From Streptomyces sp. TSRI0107 (GTDB lineage: Bacteria; Actinomycetota; Actinomycetes; Streptomycetales; Streptomycetaceae), in contig NZ_LIVZ01000001.1 of the NCBI RefSeq assembly GCF_001905845.1, positions 620,001 through 684,000 of the forward strand: a DNA stretch of 64,000 bases, read 5' to 3'. This document shows positions 34,801 through 42,700 of the stretch, piece by piece. Each line of letters opens with the position of its first letter. The first letter of the stretch is position 1. The notes beneath the pieces were generated by a model. It made no database searches. It had not been told where the DNA came from and worked only from the letters and a program-made list of their open reading frames with translations. Position numbers and translations under genes: made by a program.

Positions 34801-36492
34801 CCGCGGCCGGTACCGGCCGCCCACCCCCGGCGGGACCGGCACCGCGCCCCCCGTCAGCTGCCGTAACGCCTCCTGACTGACCGTCGCGAACGCCTCCGGC
34901 TCCGCCCCGGTCTCCGTCCCGCCGGGCGCCGGGGTCGACGCCGCGAACTCACCCGGGGCCCGGCCCGCCCGGGTGTCGATCAGGCCGCCCATCCGCTCCA
35001 GGAGGTCCGTGGTGCGGCTGCGGGCGGTGCGGGGCAGGGCGCGCAGCAGGAGGTCGCGGACGCCGGGGCGGAAGGCGTACGAGCCCGGTGGGCCGGGGAC
35101 GGTCGTCAGCAGGCCGCTCAGGATCAGCTCGGCCAGGTGCTGGGGGCGCGGGTCGGGTTCCAGTGCCGCCTGGACCAGCCGCATCACCGGCAGGTCCGGG
35201 CGCCCGACGGCGACGTGCCCGGCCAGCCGGAACGCCTCCGGCGACGCGGTCCCGCGGAAGCGGAGGACCAGTTCCTCGGGGGTGAGGAGGGCGAGGTCCG
35301 TACGGTCGTCCGGGGGCGGCGGGGCACTGCCCAGGCGGGCCACCGCCGCCGGGTGGTCCGTGCCCCCGGTGGACGCGATGAGCGCCGCCCAGTTCGCCAG
35401 CCAGTCCGGCTCCGGTTCCAGGACCGGGAGCGGGACGGTGTCCGCGGCCGCCGCGTCGGTCCCGTCCGTGCCGTCCTCCGTCCCGTCCTCCGGCGCGTCG
35501 TACGGGGTGAACCGCAGCGACGCCGTGGGCGCCGCCGGGTGCGGGGCCGACAGGCGGCCCGGCGTCGTCGGCAGCGCGGTGTCCCGCCACAGGTGTTCCG
35601 GCAGCGGCTGGACGAGGGCGAGCGGCAGGCGCCGCGCCCAGCGGCGCAGTGTGGCGTACCAGCGGTCGGCCGCCGGGCCCTTGCGCCACTGCGGGCCCAT
35701 GCAGTCGCTGACCAGCAGGATGACGGTGCGGCCGTCGGCGGGGGTGTGCGCGGCGTGGCCGTGGACGGTGCCGTCGGGGCCTGCGGGGTGCAGGGTGACC
35801 GTGCGGAAGATCCCGGACTGGGCGAGCGCGGTGTGCAGTTCGCTGATCAGGGGGCGCCAGACGGGCATGGTGGGGCCCGTGTCGTGGACGACGTGCAGGC
35901 GCAGCCAGCGTTCCCGTGCCGGGCGCATGACCGGCAGCCACCACTCGGGGTCCGCGCCCAGGCGGGCGATGCGCTCGGCGGTGGCCCGCTCGTCCAGTTC
36001 CCGGCCGGCGGGCGCGTCGGTGCGGCGTTTGAGGGGGCGCAGGGCGCGTTGCAGGCCGAGCGGGTGGCGCAGCATCGGGGGCGCGGGGGCGAGGAGGGAG
36101 GCGTGCCGGGGGCCGCCGGGGTGGTGGGGGGTGGGTGACGGGAGGTGGAGTGGGGCGCGGGGCGGGGTGCCGGGCTCGTCGGGCCGTGGGTGGGGTGGAT
36201 CCGGCTCCTCCTGCGGGGGTTCGGGTCGTTCGTGGTGCGGTTGGGGTGCCTCTCCGTCCGGCCCGGATTCCTCTCCGTCCGGCGCGGGCCGGCCCCCGTC
36301 CGACCCGCGATCGCCCCCGTCCGACCCGCGTCCGTCCCCGTCCGCCCCGGACTCCCCCTCTCCCGGTACGGGCTCCATGTGCCCGGCCAGCCACAGCAGT
36401 TCCGCCAGTTCACGCGGGGTCGGGCGGGTGCCCGAGGGGGATGCCCCGGCCAGCGCGTCGGCCAGGCGTGTGAGCGGGTCGTCAGAACGCAT
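31810..36492 (-). CDS. Giant SAV_2336-type scaffold: vWA-like, pseudokinase, SARP/BTAD-like and degenerate HAD domains
   Basis: A 1560-residue cytoplasmic multidomain protein. Residues 1-40 are a helical SAV_2336-type N-terminus; 43-125 are Asp/Gly/Pro-rich low complexity. A vWA-like domain at about 195-330 has HVVHDTGPTM (D204, G206, T208 in place of DxSxS) and VILLVSDCMGPQWRKG. A protein-kinase fold spans about 556-730 but is catalytically dead: VALRL has Arg for the VAIK Lys, HRD is replaced by THGGLG and DFG by LFEPG. Residues 791-1025 form a winged-helix plus BTAD helical region like SARP regulators. An unassigned region at 1095-1335 precedes a HAD fold (1354-1550) whose nucleophile Asp is Gly (VIFGFDGTLT). 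Leu543 is a TTA codon. The start overlaps the MoxR gene by 11 bp. Confidence 0.8.
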   Translation of the reverse strand: MRSDDPLTRLADALAGASPSGTRPTPRELAELLWLAGHMEPVPGEGESGADGDGRGSDGGDRGSDGGRPAPDGEESGPDGEAPQPHHERPEPPQEEPDPPHPRPDEPGTPPRAPLHLPSPTPHHPGGPRHASLLAPAPPMLRHPLGLQRALRPLKRRTDAPAGRELDERATAERIARLGADPEWWLPVMRPARERWLRLHVVHDTGPTMPVWRPLISELHTALAQSGIFRTVTLHPAGPDGTVHGHAAHTPADGRTVILLVSDCMGPQWRKGPAADRWYATLRRWARRLPLALVQPLPEHLWRDTALPTTPGRLSAPHPAAPTASLRFTPYDAPEDGTEDGTDGTDAAAADTVPLPVLEPEPDWLANWAALIASTGGTDHPAAVARLGSAPPPPDDRTDLALLTPEELVLRFRGTASPEAFRLAGHVAVGRPDLPVMRLVQAALEPDPRPQHLAELILSGLLTTVPGPPGSYAFRPGVRDLLLRALPRTARSRTTDLLERMGGLIDTRAGRAPGEFAASTPAPGGTETGAEPEAFATVSQEALRQLTGGAVPVPPGVGGRYRPRRRLNPAGTLWQAEDTEANRTVALRLHGRITDPARRNAFLRDARRLARVRHRNVVAVHDFGIEDDVPYVVMEHLDGIALNSLAAPNGYRLPPPLFAAVGAQLAKALTAVHDAGLTHGGLGMSRVLLLPDGTVKLTLFEPGRTSGSAGRSEDLRALCEVLLQLASGTSRMPLPIKSGLGHLPSGLRPAYAQALNRLMSRSVSIQEAGRDQLTAPELPAAARTAYDQRFYHVLGPLSLELPHDEHELPSGVKAMLAMLLLKHGRTVTHDELRKGMWGPADEPKDAMAALGRTAGRLRTLLGPGAALATRPDGYALHTSADFVDLVECERLVAQADTQDPRRARDLYGQALALWRTAGPLANVPGPAAQTARTRLLQLRLSLHRTCAELDLDLGEVDRAATGLTELVRLHPAREDFRRLLLIALRRLGRLEEALDVFEEYELSGGRGPELLALGAELRDEFGGPPEEAPDTAYDESRYGDAPASPDELPAGSFPTEEDLPSLLAQDEDEPDAERPLPRDEVPESLFPEDRGEAAPGWVVFEFADGPQGMEAHRLLKDTITRWAAEIGWRPEHYPLIRRQADYSMPATPALLAVVRDGFPELLAALDGVRLFVTFQARPGTAWAGGEDLPRDPGPVAGLLRVESGLLGKEWGLPSAVAYVRPEGGPRRVPPAPVDLGEHGTELDVTGPAVNGLPVFAARGTAAWRVTAPAQAVHRAPEDVGRAVRRHVVDRLRELTLHYPPGDPQAHPAFQEALAECAVPGHEIRWDVSLTARVTQTRPLPRRSDTSAARALRAAQAVIFGFDGTLTRLYTEEGRSGTVHDLARLLTESRDPEDALAGRSPLPHGTRVTPRGDRIHPLDLLRAVGAGPHAQELHRRLSAAEQVAARTAVPSPAADLVVRTLAGKKRLAVFTDTEPRAATAYLSRRGLLEHLDGGVHGRDTGRTPLPPHPDIVLRAIAALGVAPAECLVVCATTAERQAAHAAGAASLHQGLRPLLDAARDL

Positions 36493-37549
36493 CGGCCTGC
36501 GGGGTCCGGCCGAGGTACGGCATGAGCTGTTCGGCGAGCTGGTCCAGGGACTCGGCGTCCAGGTCGGAGGCGCGGGCCAGGTAGATCGCGTTCAGCAGCT
36601 GGTCGGTGGCCAGCTTGCCGCCGCCGACCCGGGACAGGAACCGCTCGATGAGCCGCTGGGCGTGGTCGTCGGGGTCGCCGAGGTGGGCGCGGACGATCTC
36701 GGCGAGCTGCCGGTCGTCCGGCTGGCGCAGCCGCAGGGTGACGCAGCGGCGCAGGAACGCGGGCGGGAACTCGCGTTCGCCGTTGCTGGTGAGCACGACG
36801 AACGGGAAGGCGCGGCAGCGGACCCGGCCCCGTTCGACCGGCACCCGCTCGTCGGTGCCGTCGGCCAGCACTTCCGCGACGGGCGTGTGGCGGGCGGCGC
36901 GCACCAGTTCGGGGATCTCGTACTGGCCTTCCTCCAGGACGTTCAGCAGGTCGTTGGGGAGGTCGAGGTCGCTCTTGTCGATCTCGTCGATCAGCAGGGC
37001 GCGCGGGCGGCTGTGGGGGAGCAGGGCGGTGCCCAGCGGGCCGAGGCGCAGATGGTTCTCGACGCCGTCCTCCTCGCGCTTCCCGGCGTGCCTCTCGACG
37101 CCGCGGCCGGCGTGGTTCCCGAAGCGTGACTCGCTCGCGCCGGTCAGGGCCTGCCGGGCCGCGTACAGGCGGGAGAGCGGGTCGTACTGGTAGAGGCCGT
37201 CGTGCAGGGTGCTGCGGCTGGTGATGTTCCAGCGCAGCACCGGGCCGAGCCGCAGTTCGCGGGCCACCGCGTACGCCAGCGAGGACTTGCCGGTGCCGGG
37301 CGGGCCGGTCACCAGCAGCGGGCGGCGCAGGTAGAGGGCCGCGTTGACCAGCTGCACGGTCTCGGGGGTGGCCTGGTAGGTCTCCGCGCGGTGGGTGCGG
37401 TCGGGCGAGCCGGCGGAGGCGTCGTCGGCGTCGGACGGCGGGTCGAGGACCGGGCCGCCGTCGAAGGCCCGCCACGGCGGCGGCGGGGGCAGTTCGAGGA
37501 TGCCGTCGTGCGGCTCGTTCGTGCCGGTGTAGACGGGCCACAGGGGCAT
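36482..37549 (-). CDS. MoxR-family AAA+ ATPase
   Basis: An AAA+ ATPase of 355 aa. A Pro-rich N-terminal tail (1-55) is followed by Walker A at 82-89 (TGPPGTGKS), Walker B ALLIDEIDKSD at about 185, sensor 1 VLTSNGEREFPPAFLRRC at about 250 with the arginine finger at its end, and a C-terminal lid. The DEID motif, insertion pattern and PNDLLNVLEEGQYEIPEL segment are typical of MoxR. MoxR ATPases act as chaperones working with vWA proteins, and here the vWA-like scaffold gene follows immediately. The ATG at 37549 has AAGGA six bases upstream; longer forms in the same frame would intrude into the trypsin gene. Confidence 0.92.
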   Translation of the reverse strand: MPLWPVYTGTNEPHDGILELPPPPPWRAFDGGPVLDPPSDADDASAGSPDRTHRAETYQATPETVQLVNAALYLRRPLLVTGPPGTGKSSLAYAVARELRLGPVLRWNITSRSTLHDGLYQYDPLSRLYAARQALTGASESRFGNHAGRGVERHAGKREEDGVENHLRLGPLGTALLPHSRPRALLIDEIDKSDLDLPNDLLNVLEEGQYEIPELVRAARHTPVAEVLADGTDERVPVERGRVRCRAFPFVVLTSNGEREFPPAFLRRCVTLRLRQPDDRQLAEIVRAHLGDPDDHAQRLIERFLSRVGGGKLATDQLLNAIYLARASDLDAESLDQLAEQLMPYLGRTPQADAF

Positions 37550-37572
37550 TGCGGGTCCTTCTCCGTGAGGGC

Positions 37573-39237
37573 TCAGGCGACGGGTGCGACGGGCGAGTGC
37601 AGGCATGCCGTCGGCTCGGGGAAGCAGCGGGGGTCGTCCCACATCAGCTGGAGGTCGCGCGCCCAGTGCCGGTCCGGTTCGTCGGCGGCCTCGGCGGTGT
37701 CGCGCAGGGCGCGGACGTGCCGGGGGAGGTCGGCGGGCGGGACGCCGGTGACGGACTCGGTGAGTTCGTCGAGGAACGCGCCGCCCCCGCAGGGGCCGTC
37801 GTGGCCGATGCCGGGGCAGCCGGTGCGGGACCACAGCAGGACGGGGACGGGCACGTTGAGGCCGGCTTCGAAGTGGGGGAGCGCGGCGGTGGGCGGCACG
37901 GTGTACGCGGCCATCGCGGCGTCGTGGTCGCGGAGCCGTTTGCGCAGGCTCGGCGGGCGTTCGGGGGTGCCGCAGGCGACGCGGTGCAGGGTGGCGCCAC
38001 CGGTGTCGAGCTTCTGCCACTTCTTGGCGAGCTGGTGGCGCAGCCGCCCGCTGCGGTGCCGGGCGCGGTCGGCGACGACGAGGGGGTAGGCGCAGCCCAG
38101 CGGGGTGGGGTCGTCGGGGCTGCACTCCCAGCGGGCGACCGGCTCGTTCAGCCACTCCCTCGGCAGGACGAAGGTGATCAGTTCGTCGGCGTCGGGCGCG
38201 AGCTGGGTGAACGCCTCGTCGATGCGTTCCTGCACGTAGGCGCGGACGCCGGTGCGGGGCAGGCGGCGGGCTCCGACCGGGCGGCGATGGCCGTCGCGGT
38301 AGGCGGAGACCTCGACGGTGACCTGGTCGGCGCCGGCGCCGCTGTGCTCGATCTCCACGACGATCGGCGACCAGGCGGCGGCCGGTCCGGAGTCCCCCGC
38401 CTGCTCGCCGATCAGGCCGGCCAGCCGGTCCGCGAACCGGGTCACCGCCTCCTCCTCCGGCACCTCGAACTGCACGTAGGCGGCGGCACGTTCCAGGGTG
38501 GGGAAGCCGCCCTCGGGCAGCGGCGGTCCGAAGGGGCCCACGGCATCGACGTACAGCTGGTCGGGTCGGCAGGTCAGGCGGGCCCGCTCGGCCTGCCGCA
38601 CCAGCGCGTACAGGCGGCGCCGTTCCTCCGCGTGATGGCCGGGGGTGGGCACCAGCTCGCCCAGTTCGCCCCAGTAGCGGGCCATCACCTCGGTGGGCAG
38701 CATCCGGCCGACCCGTACGTCGGGCGAGCCGGCGATCGCGGAGACCATCCCGACGACCGTGCCGTCGGCGAGCGTCACCGCCGCCCCGCTGAACCCGGCG
38801 GCGAGCGGCTGCCCGTGCGCGCTGACGGCCTCCAGCTGGACCCACTCGTCGGAGATCAGCGGCCCGGGCAGCGCCCGGTACACGGCGAGCATGCCCTCGT
38901 CGTACCCCTTGGGGAAGCCGTACGCCACCAGCTCGGGCCGGCCCTGCTCGGCGCCCGGCGGGGCGAACGCGGCCGGGGCCAGCGGCACCTCCCGGGACAG
39001 TTCCAGCACGGCGAGGTCGCCGGGGTCGGCGGCGCCGCCCCGCCAGCCGCCGTGGACGGTGACGGTGGCGCGGACAGCGCCCAGGTCCCGGCGGCCCGGG
39101 AACGTCACGGTGATGTCCGCCGTGTCGCTGAACCGTACGACGTGCGCGCAGGTGAGCACCCGGCGCGCGGACACCAGGAAGCCCGCGCCGACTTCCCTCC
39201 CGCACACGATCCGGGCGTGCCAGGCGGACTTGCTCAT
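37573..39237 (-). CDS. Trypsin-like serine protease fused to a VMAP-C-like domain
   Basis: A 554-residue protein without signal peptide, so intracellular. Residues 1-200 are a chymotrypsin-fold protease with H32 (VLTCAHVV), D74 (PGDLAVLEL) and S150 (AAGFSGAAV), a complete triad. A helical linker (about 215-270) leads to a C-terminal domain with WSPIVVEIEHSG, ELITFVLPREWLNEPVARWE, LGCAYPLVVADRARH and a final segment with PCGGGAFLDELTESVTGVPPADLPRHVRALR. This pattern matches the VMAP-C domain of vWA-MoxR-associated proteins. The family is predicted to be an effector or sensor protease in conflict systems. It overlaps the upstream Trypco1 gene by four bases (ATGA) and ends 23 bp before the MoxR gene. 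Confidence 0.85.
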   Translation of the reverse strand: MSKSAWHARIVCGREVGAGFLVSARRVLTCAHVVRFSDTADITVTFPGRRDLGAVRATVTVHGGWRGGAADPGDLAVLELSREVPLAPAAFAPPGAEQGRPELVAYGFPKGYDEGMLAVYRALPGPLISDEWVQLEAVSAHGQPLAAGFSGAAVTLADGTVVGMVSAIAGSPDVRVGRMLPTEVMARYWGELGELVPTPGHHAEERRRLYALVRQAERARLTCRPDQLYVDAVGPFGPPLPEGGFPTLERAAAYVQFEVPEEEAVTRFADRLAGLIGEQAGDSGPAAAWSPIVVEIEHSGAGADQVTVEVSAYRDGHRRPVGARRLPRTGVRAYVQERIDEAFTQLAPDADELITFVLPREWLNEPVARWECSPDDPTPLGCAYPLVVADRARHRSGRLRHQLAKKWQKLDTGGATLHRVACGTPERPPSLRKRLRDHDAAMAAYTVPPTAALPHFEAGLNVPVPVLLWSRTGCPGIGHDGPCGGGAFLDELTESVTGVPPADLPRHVRALRDTAEAADEPDRHWARDLQLMWDDPRCFPEPTACLHSPVAPVA

Positions 39238-39569
39238 GCGCGCTCGGCGGCCTGTCCCGGCTGCCAGCTCAGTCTGACGACGAGATGGCCCTCCGCCGCG
39301 CCCTTGGCGATCACCGCCCCGGTCTCGGCGCTCAGCTTCACCCCGAACTCCAGCTCCACGGAGTCCGGTTTGAGGGCGCCGTCCCGGAACACCCGCAGCG
39401 CGGACTCGGCGGCCGCGCGCACTCCGCCGAGCGCGCTCTCGAAGGTGCGGGCGGCCTGCGCCGGCTGTCCGTCGCCGCGCGAGACCAGCCGGGCGCCGGA
39501 CTCGTCGTCGACGGCTTCCACGACGATCAGTGCGCCGTCCTCGGTCTTGAACTCCACCAGGCCGTCCAT
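39234..39569 (-). CDS. Trypco1-like (CU044_2847 family) small protein
   Basis: A 111-residue single-domain protein: MDGLVEFKTEDGALIVVEA, an alpha-helical centre ARTFESALGGVRAAAESALRVF, then KPDSVELEFGVKLSAETGAVIAKGAAEGHLVVRLSW. This is the trypsin-co-occurring domain 1 pattern (strand pair, helix, then a beta sheet with 'vEleFGvklsaeaGavia'). Such proteins are almost always encoded beside trypsin-domain or other effector genes in actinobacterial conflict loci and probably act as an adaptor or recognition unit. It is the first gene of the minus-strand operon and overlaps the trypsin gene start (ATGA). Confidence 0.82.
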   Translation of the reverse strand: MDGLVEFKTEDGALIVVEAVDDESGARLVSRGDGQPAQAARTFESALGGVRAAAESALRVFRDGALKPDSVELEFGVKLSAETGAVIAKGAAEGHLVVRLSWQPGQAAERA

Positions 39570-39678
39570 GCGCCGTTCACTCCCCCGTGTGCTGCGTGAC
39601 CTCGACGAACTCCATTGTGGCGGAGGGTGCTTGCCGCTGTCCCGGCTTCCGCCGGGGGTGCCGCGCCCGGTTGGCGGA

Positions 39679-39704
39679 AACCCGCCACAGCGCGAACCCG
39701 CCAC
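39679..39704. repeat. 10-bp direct repeat in divergent promoter region
   Basis: AACCCGCCAC occurs at 39679-39688 and again at 39695-39704, 16 bp apart, in the 205-bp region between the Trypco1 operon and the divergent subtilisin gene. The first copy also forms TGGCGG-AAAC-CCGCCA. It may be a regulator site; the function is unknown. Confidence 0.4.
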
Positions 39705-39774
39705 GTCCGGTCAACTCCCCCGCAACACAAGCCCCCTGACACTCGTCCCACCACTCGACCGAGAGAGGCTTGGG

Positions 39775-42700
39775 ATGATCAGAGGACCAGTCGGACGCGG
39801 GGCGATCCTCCTGTCGGCGGGGCTCGTGCTGCCGCTGCTGCCGGTCGCGCAGGCGGGCGCGGCGGACACGGCGGACACGACGGCGAAGGCCCCGGCGGCC
39901 ACCCGGACGGCGAGCGCCGCCCGGACCGTCACCCTCGTCACCGGGGACAAGGTGACCGTCACCGACCTGGGCGGCGGAAAGCAGACCGTCGAGGTGGAAC
40001 GGCCGAGGGGCGCCACCGGCGCGGTGCGCACGCAGACCGCGAACGGCACGGTCACCGTCGTACCGGACGAGGCGCTGCCGTATCTGCGCGCCGGGACGCT
40101 CGACGAACGGCTCTTCGACGTCGGCGAGCTGATACGGCAGGGCTTCGCCGACGACCGCACGGGCGAGCTGCCGCTGATCGTGACGTACGACAAGGGCGCG
40201 CGGACCGCCACCCCGCGCGGCGCCGAGCGGACCCGCGCGCTCCCATCCGTGCGCGGTGCCGCCGTGGAGGCGGACAAGGGCCGGGAGTTCTGGCAGGCGG
40301 TGACCCGGAAGTCCGCCGGGATCGACGGTGTCTGGCTGGACGGGCGGGTCACCGCCGACATGGCCGAAAGCAACGCCCAGATCGGCACGCCGGCCGCCTG
40401 GGAGGCCGGGCTCACCGGCAAGGGCGTCACCGTCGCCGTCCTCGACACGGGCGTCGACGCGGACCATCCCGACCTGGCCGGGCGGGTCTCGGCGAGCCGG
40501 AGCTTCATCGAGGGCGAGGAGGTCGCCGACCGCAACGGGCACGGCACGCACGTCGCCTCCACGGTCGGCGGCAGCGGCGCCGCCTCCGACGGAAAGGAGC
40601 GGGGCGTCGCGCCCGGCGCCACCCTCGCCGTCGGCAAGGTCCTCAGCGACCAGGGCTCGGGCAGCGAGTCGCAGATCATCGCGGGGATGGAGTGGGCGGC
40701 CCGCGAGGCCGGCGCGGACATCGTCTCCATGAGCCTCGGCTCCACCGAGCCCAGCGACGGCACCGACCCCATGGCGCGGGCCGTGAACACCCTGTCCGAG
40801 GAGACCGGCGCCCTGTTCGTCGTCGCCGCCGGCAACACCGGCGCGCCCTCCTCGATCGGCTCGCCCGGCGCCGCCGACGCGGCGCTCACCATCGGCGCGG
40901 TCGACTCCGCCGACACGGCCGCCTACTTCACCAGCGCCGGGCCCCGCTGGGGCGACAACGCCCTCAAGCCGGACCTGTCCGCCCCCGGCGTGGACATCCT
41001 CGCCGCCCGCTCCTCGCTGAGCGGTGGCACCGGGGCCTACACCTCCATGAGCGGTACGTCGATGGCGACCCCGCACGTCGCGGGCGTGGCCGCGCTCCTC
41101 GCCGAGCGGCACCCCGACTGGACGGGCGCCCGGCTCAAGGACGCGCTGATGTCGACGTCCACACCGCTGGACGCCTCCGCGTACACGCTGGGCGCGGGCC
41201 GGGTCAGCGTGCCGGACGCGGTGGACGCGCGGGTGACCGCGACGGGCAGCGTGGACTTCGGCTTCCACAGCTGGCCCTACGAGGAGAACCAGCCGGTGAC
41301 GAGGACCGTCACCTACGCCAACTCCTCCGACGAACCGGTCGAGCTGAGCCTGTCCGTCGAGGGCGGCGACGGGATCGTCACCCTCGCCGACCCCACCCTC
41401 ACCGTCCCCGCGCACGGCACCGCCGCCACCACCGTGACCGGCGACGGCTCGAAGGCGCCGGTCGGCAGCACCAGCGGGCGGATCGTGGCCGCCGTCGCCG
41501 GCAGCCCGGTCGCGCACACCGCGTTCGGGCTGGTGAAGGAGGAGGAGCGGTACACGCTCACGGTCCACGTCAAGGACCGCGACGGCGCGCCCGCCGCCGC
41601 CGACCTCGTCGTCCAGCGGCTCGCCGAGCGCACCGACCCCGTCCCGGCGCACGTCGGCGGCTCCGGCACGCTGAAGCTGCGGCTGGCCCCCGGCACCTAC
41701 AGCCTGACCTCCTTCCTCGACGTGCGCGGCAGTCACGGCGCCGACTCGCTCGGCCTGGGCTTCCTCGCGGCACCGGAGGTCACCCTCGACCGGGACACGG
41801 AGGTCACCCTCGACGGCCGTGAGCTGCGGGAGATCAAGGCCGACGTCGGCCGGCGCACCGAGCGGCGGCAGCTGATCATGGAGTACGACCGCACCGCGGG
41901 CGGCGCCGACCTGTTCGGCGCGGTGATGGTGCCGGTGAAGTACGACAGCGTCTTCGCCGCGCCGACCCGCAAGGTCACCCAGGGCGGCTTCGAGTACCGG
42001 ACCGTGTGGCGGCTGGGCAAGCCGCTGCTGGAGGTGAAGGGCGTCGGCGAGGTGGTGGCCCAGCCCGGCGGCACGCTGACCGAGGGCCGCACCCGTCTGC
42101 CGCTGGTGGACGTCGGGGACGGCCCGTTCACCGGCGTACGGGGCAAGGCGGCGCTGGCCGAGCTGACCGACGGCACCGACCCGGCGGCGCTCGCCCAGGC
42201 CGCCGCGGACGCGGGCGTGAAGGCGCTGTTCGTGACGGACGACGCGCCGGGCCGGCTGAACGCCTGGTGGGGTTCCGAGGACGGCACGGACCGGGCGTTC
42301 CCGATCGGCACCGTCGACGCGGCCGACGCGGCCCGGCTGCGCAAGGCCGGGAAGGCCGACATGACCGGCACGCGGAACACGCCGTACGTGTACGACCTGT
42401 CGAAGGGCTACCCGGGCGCCGTACCGGACCGCGACCTGACCTTCGCGCCGGACGACCTGGCGGCCGTACGGACGAGGTTCCACGCGGCGGAGCCCGCCTC
42501 CGGCGGCGAGTTCCGCTACTCGATCACCGACACCTTCCCCATCGGCCTCGGCTTCAAGGAGCGCGTCGACTTCCCGGCCGAGCGCACCGACTACGTCTCC
42601 ACCGAACGGGGACAGCTGTGGCACGAGTCCGTCGACCTCGGTGACGCGCTGGAGGAGCGCGGCGGGCTCGTCGGCTACCGGGGCGGCACGCGGCCCACGC

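Noticed and set aside
37549..39774. Long upstream extension of the subtilisin frame (open from 37549)
   Set aside because: It overlaps the trypsin and Trypco1 genes on the other strand, has no family similarity and would bury the signal peptide that begins at 39775.
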